A program made the position numbers and the translations under genes. Below the pieces are notes generated by a model. The model had not been told where the DNA came from, did not search any database, and saw nothing but the letters and a program-made list of their open reading frames with translations. Positions 1-4,847 of a DNA stretch of 6,351 nucleotides are shown one piece after another. Origin of the DNA: an uncultured Clostridia bacterium (GTDB lineage: Bacteria > Bacillota > Clostridia > Christensenellales > DTU072); the NCBI GenBank assembly GCA_944350065.1, contig CALVOD010000080.1:1-6351 (forward strand), written 5' to 3'. Position 1 is the first letter of the stretch. Every line of letters begins with the position of its first letter.

Positions 1-1002
1 CTCGGCTTCAGCGGGGACGAAATTATGTTCAGCAGCAACGAAACTCCCGCGGAAGAATATATTTATGCCCGTAAACTGGGAGCGATAATCAATCTCGACG
101 ATATCACGCACATCGAATTTCTCGAAAAAACGGCGGGTATCCCCGAAAAGATATGTTTAAGATACAATCCTGGCGGCGAATTCACAATCAACAATATGAT
201 CATGGGCACGCCCGCGGACGCGAAGTACGGACTTACCCGTCGGCAAATGTTCGAAGCGGTGAAAACGCTTATGGCTAAAGGCGTAAAGGAATTCGGCGTG
301 CACGCCTTCCTTGCGAGCAACAATATCGAGAACGACTATTATCCGGTGTTGGCGAGAGTGCTTTTCGAGCTCATCGCGGATATAACCGCCGAAACGGGCG
401 CGAAATTCGTTTTCGTCAATTTGAGCGGCGGAATAGGCGTTCCTTACCGTCCCGAGCAGAAAAAGACGGATATAAAAGTAATAGGAGAGGGCGTGCGCAA
501 GGCGTACGAGGAGATACTCGCTTCCCGCGGTATCGCTCCCAAAATTTTCACCGAACTCGGCAGATATATGCTCGCTCCTTACGGCGGACTTATCACGAAA
601 GTGGTGCATTTCAAGCATACTTATAAAGAATACGCCGGATGCGACGCCTGTGCCGCGCACCTCATGCGTCCCGCGATATACGGCGCGTATCACCATATCA
701 CCGTGCTCGGCAAAGAGGACGCGCCCTGCGATCACGTCTACGACGTCGTGGGCTCGCTTTGCGAAAACTCCGATAAATTCGCCGTGGACAGAAAGCTCCC
801 CGAACTGGAAATAGGAGATTATCTTTTCATACACGAGGCGGGCGCGCACGGACACTCCATGGGGTATAACTATAACGGCAAGCTCCGCAGCGCGGAAATT
901 CTCCTTAAACCGGACGGCTCCTATAAACTCATCAGGCGCGCCGAAACTCCCGACGACTATTTCGCAACTCTCGATATTTATCCCGAGTTCAGACGGAAAT
1001 AA
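1..1002 (+). CDS. lysA: Diaminopimelate decarboxylase, 5'-truncated by window edge
   Basis: This cytoplasmic PLP enzyme decarboxylates meso-diaminopimelate to L-lysine. The frame is open from base 1 (residues LGFSGDEIM...), so the first ATG at 25 is internal. About 80-90 N-terminal residues, including the PLP-binding lysine of the barrel, lie outside the window. Counting from base 1, visible fold-type III (alanine racemase-like barrel) motifs are RYNPGG near residue 56, H101-AFLASN at the usual HxGSQ position, the glycine-rich phosphate loop SGGIG (142-146), ELGR (185-188, the EPGR motif), RPAIYGAYH (223-231), C254-E-N-S-D (the active-site Cys supplied across the dimer) and MGYNYN (287-292) with the conserved late Tyr. 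The HAFLASN variant belongs, from memory, to a LysA branch found in Clostridia and Bacteroidetes. The stop is TAA at 1000-1002 and no terminator follows. A related diamino-acid or polyamine decarboxylase is the main alternative, judged less likely. Confidence 0.9.
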   Translation, partial: LGFSGDEIMFSSNETPAEEYIYARKLGAIINLDDITHIEFLEKTAGIPEKICLRYNPGGEFTINNMIMGTPADAKYGLTRRQMFEAVKTLMAKGVKEFGVHAFLASNNIENDYYPVLARVLFELIADITAETGAKFVFVNLSGGIGVPYRPEQKKTDIKVIGEGVRKAYEEILASRGIAPKIFTELGRYMLAPYGGLITKVVHFKHTYKEYAGCDACAAHLMRPAIYGAYHHITVLGKEDAPCDHVYDVVGSLCENSDKFAVDRKLPELEIGDYLFIHEAGAHGHSMGYNYNGKLRSAEILLKPDGSYKLIRRAETPDDYFATLDIYPEFRRK

Positions 1003-1058
1003 ATTTTATCCGTAGAAACTTTCGGCGTGCGCGCAACATAGTATTATACGGAAAAGTT

Positions 1059-2027
1059 ATGCCGCTAAAAAGCAATCGGATAGTTGTTTCGCTTATAGTC
1101 ATCATTATATTTGTTTATTTCGCGGCGGGACTTGCGTTGCCGCTCGTTCCGCTGCTTTCTTACGACACGCCGGCAACGGAAGCCTATGCGTTTTTCAACG
1201 ACGCTTACGGCGTGCGTTCCGACGCCGTTATAGAAGTCAAAGGCGATTTTGCGGACCTTAAACCGATAGTGAATTCTTTTGCCGATTTCCGCGAAGTTAC
1301 CCAGCTCGTCTGGTACGGCACCGTTTATTTCATTCCGCAGATACCGGGCGTGACGGACCTCGAGGAAGTCAAAAAATTCCTCGCCTACGAGGAAAACGGC
1401 GAAACGGTCTACCGAATACTGATGCTTCTGAACGTCCCGCCGTGGGAAACCGACGACGTCTACCTGAAAGCCGAGACGGCTCTCACAGGCTTCGCCTGCA
1501 ACAGGGTGGGGCTCACTGACGCGGTGGTCTCCGGAAAAGCCGATTTGCTCTCCGAAGCGGGAGAGGGATTCTGGGAAGAAGCTATGCTCGTCTCGGTACC
1601 GTTGAACGACCTCTCGCACGCCGCAGTCTCCGCCGCCGTAAACGGAGTGAAAGACGTGAAAAGCGTTTTCTCGCCCTTTTCAATGATAAAGTCGGAACCG
1701 TTCGCGCTGTATATTCTGAACGATTCTGACTTGCTTAAAGCCGCAAAACTCGACGGAACGGTAGGGGAAACGGAGGGCGTAAAATACGTTTTGTACGTCG
1801 TCCTCGCTCCGCCGTCCTCTCACGCCGCGGTTACCGCGGCGCTTAAAGCCGTCGCGCCTTCGAGCCGGGTGCTTTCCGTGGAAATGGGAAGAAAAGACAT
1901 CCGCCATGCCGCGACGGCTATGGGTAAAATCGTAGTCGATACTCTTTTTACCGCGGATATGGCGCTCTGTATCGCTTTTCTCCTACGCGCTTACGCGCGC
2001 TCGCGCAAATTGCGCGGGATATTATAG
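1059..2027 (+). CDS. Unrecognised membrane-anchored protein with two similar extracytoplasmic halves
   Basis: I do not recognise this 322-residue protein. A hydrophobic helix at residues 8-33 after basic residues (K4, R7) looks like a signal anchor. A second helix at about 290-309 is followed by a basic tail (R310, R314, R316, K317, R319), so both ends should be cytoplasmic with ~255 residues outside. The outside region seems to hold two related halves. Residues 56-82 (AVIEVKGDFADL, then FREVTQL) resemble 175-203 (AMLVSVPLNDL, then VKDVKSV). Residues 112-128 (ENGETVYRILMLLNVPP) resemble 238-252 (TEGVKYVLYVVLAPP). The alternating strand/helix pattern and position after one helix recall the porter subdomains of RND/MMPL exporters, but the permease helices are missing, so this is only a loose resemblance. 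The ATG at 1059 follows a weak GGAAAA (1050-1055). It lies 56 bp after lysA with no intervening terminator, so cotranscription is possible. Confidence 0.75.
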   Translation: MPLKSNRIVVSLIVIIIFVYFAAGLALPLVPLLSYDTPATEAYAFFNDAYGVRSDAVIEVKGDFADLKPIVNSFADFREVTQLVWYGTVYFIPQIPGVTDLEEVKKFLAYEENGETVYRILMLLNVPPWETDDVYLKAETALTGFACNRVGLTDAVVSGKADLLSEAGEGFWEEAMLVSVPLNDLSHAAVSAAVNGVKDVKSVFSPFSMIKSEPFALYILNDSDLLKAAKLDGTVGETEGVKYVLYVVLAPPSSHAAVTAALKAVAPSSRVLSVEMGRKDIRHAATAMGKIVVDTLFTADMALCIAFLLRAYARSRKLRGIL

Positions 2028-2074
2028 ATTTAAATTATAAATCGGTATCCGACCGTCCGAGCGGTATTCGCTCG
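2027..2074 (+). other. Two hairpins in the intergenic region after the 322-residue gene
   Basis: Beginning at the last base of the TAG stop, GATTTA (2027-2032) and TAAATC (2038-2043) form a 6-bp AT-rich stem with loop AATTA. Next, CGAGCG (2058-2063) and CGCTCG (2069-2074) form a perfect 6-bp GC-rich stem with loop GTATT. A competing pairing, ACCG (2052-2055) with CGGT (2062-2065), would exclude the second stem. Neither hairpin is followed by a T tract, so they are not standard terminators. They could protect the 3' end of the mRNA or be chance. Confidence 0.3.
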
Positions 2075-2105
2075 TGTATCAGGTATATAATTCGTGACAT
2101 ATCTC

Positions 2106-2140
2106 AATCCGTTTCGGATTCGTAAATTTGCGATTTTTTT
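2106..2140 (+). terminator. Weak candidate intrinsic terminator
   Basis: AATCCG (2106-2111), loop TTT and CGGATT (2115-2120) make a perfect 6-bp stem. The run of seven T's (2134-2140) comes 13 bases later, too far for a canonical intrinsic terminator. It lies between the 322-residue gene and the padR promoter, where a terminator would be expected, but the spacing makes the call doubtful. Confidence 0.3.
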
Positions 2141-2152
2141 GTGTAAATAGAC

Positions 2153-2182
2153 TTTACAAAGTAACGGGCTTTGGTGTATACT
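2153..2182 (+). promoter_or_regulatory. Sigma-A-type promoter for the padR operon
   Basis: TTTACA (2153-2158) as -35 and TATACT (2177-2182) as -10 are separated by 18 bp, both one or two bases from consensus. Transcription would start near 2189-2190, giving a leader of about 65 bases before the padR ATG at 2255. Candidate operators overlap the -10 and lie just downstream. Confidence 0.68.
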
Positions 2183-2191
2183 GCAAGTACA
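2175..2191. promoter_or_regulatory. Candidate PadR operator TGTA-N9-TACA over the -10
   Basis: TGTA (2175-2178) and TACA (2188-2191) form a short dyad that covers the -10 box. PadR-family regulators often bind dyads with ATGT/ACAT-like half-sites across their own promoter. The half-sites here are only four bases long, so the match could be chance. Confidence 0.35.
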
Positions 2192-2219
2192 TAAACAAAT
2201 TATATAGCTATTTTGTTTA
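2192..2219. promoter_or_regulatory. Perfect inverted repeat downstream of padR start site, likely operator
   Basis: TAAACAAA (2192-2199) and TTTGTTTA (2212-2219) are perfect 8-base inverted arms separated by 12 bases. The arms start just after the predicted transcription start of padR. Arm-to-arm centre spacing is 20 bp, about two helical turns, as expected for a dimeric repressor contacting one DNA face. Autoregulation by the adjacent PadR is an inference from position and symmetry. The AT-rich arms make RNA hairpin formation a weaker explanation. Confidence 0.45.
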
Positions 2220-2254
2220 GATAACACACGGATAACGCTTCGACGAGGTAGACC

Positions 2255-2590
2255 ATGGCAGGTAGCGGCGATATATTAAGAGGACATACGGAAACCATTA
2301 TACTCCGCATACTTCAGGAGGGCGACAGCTACGGCTACGAGATCGCCAAGGATATCATCGACGGAGGAGAAGGCGTTATCGACGTTAAGGACGCTACCAT
2401 TTATACCGCTTTCCGCCGTATGGAGGAAGAAGGTCTGCTCACCACTTACTGGGGCGACGGCGTAGGCGGCGCAAGACGCAGATATTACAAAATCACCGAG
2501 AAAGGTAAGCAGGTTTACGCAGCCAAACTCGAAGAATGGAAACTCGTGAGCCGTATTCTCACCAAACTTATCGTAGGAGGTAACCGATGA
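2255..2590 (+). CDS. PadR family transcriptional regulator
   Basis: This 111-residue protein is a complete small PadR-type winged-helix regulator that would bind operator DNA as a dimer, usually as a repressor. Residues 11-22 form the first helix, SYGYEIAKDI (25-34) the second, and ATIYTAFRRMEEEGLL (47-62) the recognition helix. The beta wing spans about 63-80, with the family-typical GGARRRYYKIT (71-81). A C-terminal amphipathic helix (84-106) should mediate dimerisation, and the length fits the short PadR class. The ATG at 2255 is preceded by GAGGT (2245-2249) at good spacing. The gene opens a two-gene operon, overlapping the next gene by 4 bp, and has its own promoter with palindromes. The pairing with a membrane protein suggests that the partner's gene is its target. 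The inducing signal is not visible. Confidence 0.92.
   Translation: MAGSGDILRGHTETIILRILQEGDSYGYEIAKDIIDGGEGVIDVKDATIYTAFRRMEEEGLLTTYWGDGVGGARRRYYKITEKGKQVYAAKLEEWKLVSRILTKLIVGGNR
2575..2580 (+). promoter_or_regulatory. Strong Shine-Dalgarno inside the end of padR
   Basis: A perfect AGGAGG lies within the last codons of padR, six bases before the ATG at 2587. It fixes the start of the downstream gene at the ATGA overlap and shows that this gene can be initiated strongly on its own rather than only by translational coupling. Confidence 0.85.
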
Positions 2591-3393
2591 CTTTGCTCGA
2601 AAGATTCAAAGCCTATCTCTCAAGTCAATTCAAACTCGTTCCGCCCGGCAGAGAAGCCGCGGAATTGAGAGAGGAGATGCTCGGCAATCTTATGTCGCAC
2701 GCAATGGAACTTAAAGCGGAAGGAATACCGGACGACGAGGTTTATACCCGTTGCATCGAGGCTCTCGGCGATTATACCGAAGCCATTAACGCTTTGAGAG
2801 GGAAACCGCTTCAAGTTGTCAGGGACCCTAAATTCCAAAGAAGCGTATTATTACTCGTTACCTTCTCGCTGTTGTGCGTGACCGCTTACATTCTGATGGG
2901 TATCCTCGGCAAACTGTGGGCGGTGGGGGCTTACACGATATTCCCCGCGATGGCGATAGCAATGTACGTGTTCGCCACGGCTTCCGTTCTTAAACGCAAT
3001 ATCCGTTTCAGAAAGCATTACACGACCGACCTTATACTTATAACCTACGGGGCGATATTGCTTACGGCGTTGTTTTTCGTACTGTGGCTTGCATGCAAGG
3101 TAAGTCCTGCGGTGGCGTGGGTGAGCTTCGTATATATTCCGGTATGGGCGCTTTTGTCGGTGATATTCACGACGATGTTTTTCCGCAGGCGCAAGGTATG
3201 GCTCATAATCTGGATTGCCCTCGTCATGATGACGAGCGTGGCGGTTTTTCTGACCGCCGCCGCCGTGACCGGCATGTGGCATCCTCTCTGGATAATAGTG
3301 GTGGTGGGCGCGCTCGCCTGCGGATTCGCTTCCGTTTTTGCCCTTAACGCGAAAATAGACAAAAAAGCCAAAGAAGACGAATTCGATAAATAA
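2587..3393 (+). CDS. DUF1700/HAAS-like domain membrane protein, PadR partner
   Basis: This 268-residue protein has a soluble N-terminal helical domain and six predicted membrane helices. Residues 1-75 carry the pattern of the DUF1700/HAAS or permease-prefix type: an opening amphipathic helix, a helix with AAELREEMLGNLMSHAMELKA (24-44), a GIPDDEVYTRCIEALGD turn-helix (46-62) and a final short helix. Membrane helices lie at about 86-108, 112-134, 148-170, 176-198, 204-227 and 233-253. Basic RRRK (200-203) follows helix four, and the tail KIDKKAKEDEFDK is charged and cytoplasmic. Such domains are commonly encoded right after PadR regulators and are thought to sense or pass on envelope signals to them. 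The ATGA overlap with padR supports this. No catalytic or transport motif is visible, so the membrane part is unassigned. The strong terminator after the TAA closes the operon. Confidence 0.8.
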   Translation: MTLLERFKAYLSSQFKLVPPGREAAELREEMLGNLMSHAMELKAEGIPDDEVYTRCIEALGDYTEAINALRGKPLQVVRDPKFQRSVLLLVTFSLLCVTAYILMGILGKLWAVGAYTIFPAMAIAMYVFATASVLKRNIRFRKHYTTDLILITYGAILLTALFFVLWLACKVSPAVAWVSFVYIPVWALLSVIFTTMFFRRRKVWLIIWIALVMMTSVAVFLTAAAVTGMWHPLWIIVVVGALACGFASVFALNAKIDKKAKEDEFDK

Positions 3394-3410
3394 AACGCTA
3401 TGATCGGCGT

Positions 3411-3439
3411 ACGGCGTTCGTTAAGGACGCCGTTTTTTT
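3411..3439 (+). terminator. Strong intrinsic terminator of the padR operon
   Basis: ACGGCGTTC (3411-3419) pairs with GGACGCCGT (3425-3433), a 9-bp GC-rich stem with one T-G wobble and loop GTTAA. It is followed immediately by seven T's (3433-3439). It lies 17 bases after the TAA of the membrane-protein gene. Confidence 0.92.
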
Positions 3440-3463
3440 CACAAAGCGAACACATAAAACATC

Positions 3464-3492
3464 TTGTAGTGCGCGTGTGCGTATGGTAGAAT
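3464..3492 (+). promoter_or_regulatory. Extended -10 sigma-A promoter for the flippase/beta-helix unit
   Basis: TTGTAG (3464-3469) and TAGAAT (3487-3492) are separated by exactly 17 bp, and TGG (3484-3486) directly before the -10 gives an extended -10 element. Transcription should begin near 3499, only about 16 bases before the ATG at 3515, leaving a very short leader that still holds the ribosome binding site AAAGGA (3503-3508). Confidence 0.72.
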
Positions 3493-3514
3493 ATAAAAAG
3501 ATAAAGGACCGGGT

Positions 3515-4834
3515 ATGGACGAATTGAAACGCGACGCCGCGATAGCCGCGGCGGAGGAAGCGGAAAGAGCGCAAAAAGAGGACGGAGAGGAGAGCGCGCC
3601 CGAAGGTAACGCGACGGAATGCGACAAAAACGGTCGCGCGCGCGAAGCGCGCGTGAGCGAACCCTCGCTGGAGGCGCTCGGAGAAGTGGAGGACAGGCTA
3701 ACGCTTCCGGAAGTTAACGAAGGCAAGGCGAAAACGAAAAAGGATAAGAAGAAAAAATGGATATCCACGCTTATCCTCGTCGCGTTCAACGTGATAGCTA
3801 TAGCCGTCGTCCTGTGGCTCGAGCTCAAAGACGACGCTCAGGCGTTCGTCGGTATCGACGACCTCGGCAAGCAGATAGGCGGCAATTATTACTGGTTACT
3901 GATAGCGCTCGGCGCTTACGCTATGCATACGCTTTCCGACGCTTTCGTATACTTCACGCTGATACGGCAGTGCGGATACGGCAACCGTTTCGGACTTGCG
4001 CTTAGGGTGGCGATACTCGGTAAATATTACGACAACCTTACTCCGTGGGCTACCGGCGGACAGCCTTTCCAGATGGTATATATGGCAAAAGCGAGTCTCG
4101 ATACGCCTACGGCTTGCACGTTGCCGTTCGTCAAACACACGATAAGAATATTCACGCTGGACGCGTTCGTGATAACTTTATTCGCGATATACAGCGACGA
4201 AATATCCTGGGTCATCAAGCTCGGCGCCGCACTCGCGATAGTTTTTACGAGTCTGTTGCCTGTCGTGGTGATGATCTTCTCCAAGAAATTGAGTTTTACC
4301 TTCAAACTCACCGAGAAGGTCGTGAAACTGGGCGTGAAAATGCGCCTCGTCAAAGATTACGACAAAGCCGTCGGCAAAGCGCGCGATACCGTCGATTCGC
4401 TTGCCGCCGCATATAAATATCTCAGTTATCATAAGAGCACGATCGTCATACTGGCCGTATTGTCCTTTATAGATCTCGTCGCCGTGGGCTCGTACCCTTA
4501 CCTTATAGTGCGCGCTTTGGGCGGCGAAGGAAGTTTCTGGGAGATAATGTCGCGTTCATACTTCGTGACGTTGTCTTCGGGCATAATACCCACGCCCGGT
4601 TCGTCGGGCGCTTCCGAGGGCGCTTTCTACAGCGTTTTCGACGGCGCTACGCCCGCGGGAACCTTGTTCTGGGCGGTCATATTATACAGGGTACTCGTGT
4701 TCTATCTGCCTATCTTCGTGGGGCTCGTTTCGCAGCTCATAGAAGGCATCATGGGCAGGTCGCACGTCAAACTTGTCGGGAAAGAGGTCTCCTGGCTCAA
4801 GAAAAAGACCATCAAAAACAATGACGCGGAATAA
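3515..4834 (+). CDS. Flippase-like (lysylphosphatidylglycerol synthase TM family, YbhN/MprF-type) membrane protein
   Basis: This 439-residue integral membrane protein matches the transmembrane (flippase) half of MprF-like proteins, a family implicated in moving lipids across the membrane. It lacks the C-terminal aminoacyltransferase domain, so lipid lysylation itself is not expected here. Residues 1-81 are a hydrophilic, Ala/Glu/Lys-rich tail ending in KTKKDKKKK (73-81). Membrane helices are seen at about 83-104, 125-150, 209-226, 233-255, 308-332 and 382-410, plus shorter segments near 160-172 and 345-358. Family signatures are NLTPWATGGQP (174-184) and IPTPGSSGASEG (358-369). The tail 411-439 is charged. 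The ATG at 3515 has AAAGGA six bases upstream. The next gene starts 13 bp after the TAA, so the two probably share a transcript. The substrate is unknown; phospholipid or polyprenyl-linked lipid are both possible for this family. Confidence 0.87.
   Translation: MDELKRDAAIAAAEEAERAQKEDGEESAPEGNATECDKNGRAREARVSEPSLEALGEVEDRLTLPEVNEGKAKTKKDKKKKWISTLILVAFNVIAIAVVLWLELKDDAQAFVGIDDLGKQIGGNYYWLLIALGAYAMHTLSDAFVYFTLIRQCGYGNRFGLALRVAILGKYYDNLTPWATGGQPFQMVYMAKASLDTPTACTLPFVKHTIRIFTLDAFVITLFAIYSDEISWVIKLGAALAIVFTSLLPVVVMIFSKKLSFTFKLTEKVVKLGVKMRLVKDYDKAVGKARDTVDSLAAAYKYLSYHKSTIVILAVLSFIDLVAVGSYPYLIVRALGGEGSFWEIMSRSYFVTLSSGIIPTPGSSGASEGAFYSVFDGATPAGTLFWAVILYRVLVFYLPIFVGLVSQLIEGIMGRSHVKLVGKEVSWLKKKTIKNNDAE
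3635..3655 (+). repeat. GC-rich hairpin with GAA loop inside the flippase gene
   Basis: Bases 3637-3643 (CGCGCGC) pair with 3647-3653 (GCGCGCG) around a GAA loop. A G-T wobble (3636/3654) and C-G pair (3635/3655) extend the stem to nine pairs. The apex GCGAAGC is a known unusually stable DNA mini-hairpin sequence. It encodes RAREAR within the low-complexity tail, 120 bases after the start codon. Confidence 0.6.
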
Positions 4835-4847
4835 TAAAAAATTGCTT

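Noticed and set aside
157..855. Minus-strand 232-codon frame opposite lysA
   Set aside because: It lies opposite a clearly conserved lysA sequence, and long antisense frames are expected with this codon bias. No recognisable domain.
1039..1055. TATTAT-like -10 just before the 322-residue gene
   Set aside because: No acceptable -35 at 16-18 bp spacing, and it would leave almost no leader. Readthrough from lysA is simpler.
2002..2016. Near-perfect palindrome CGCGCAAATTGCGCG at the end of the 322-residue gene
   Set aside because: It lies within codons for the basic C-terminal tail and has no T tract after it, so a terminator is unlikely. Possible chance from alternating CG codons.
2030..2227. 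Minus-strand 65-codon open frame filling the intergenic region
   Set aside because: It starts with GTG and has no ribosome binding site. It covers the padR promoter and palindromes, and its product looks like translated AT-rich non-coding DNA.
3439..3828. Minus-strand 129-codon frame with a Ser/Ala-rich product
   Set aside because: It is a shadow of the flippase gene's low-complexity start and runs through that gene's promoter. The + strand protein has family motifs and a good start.
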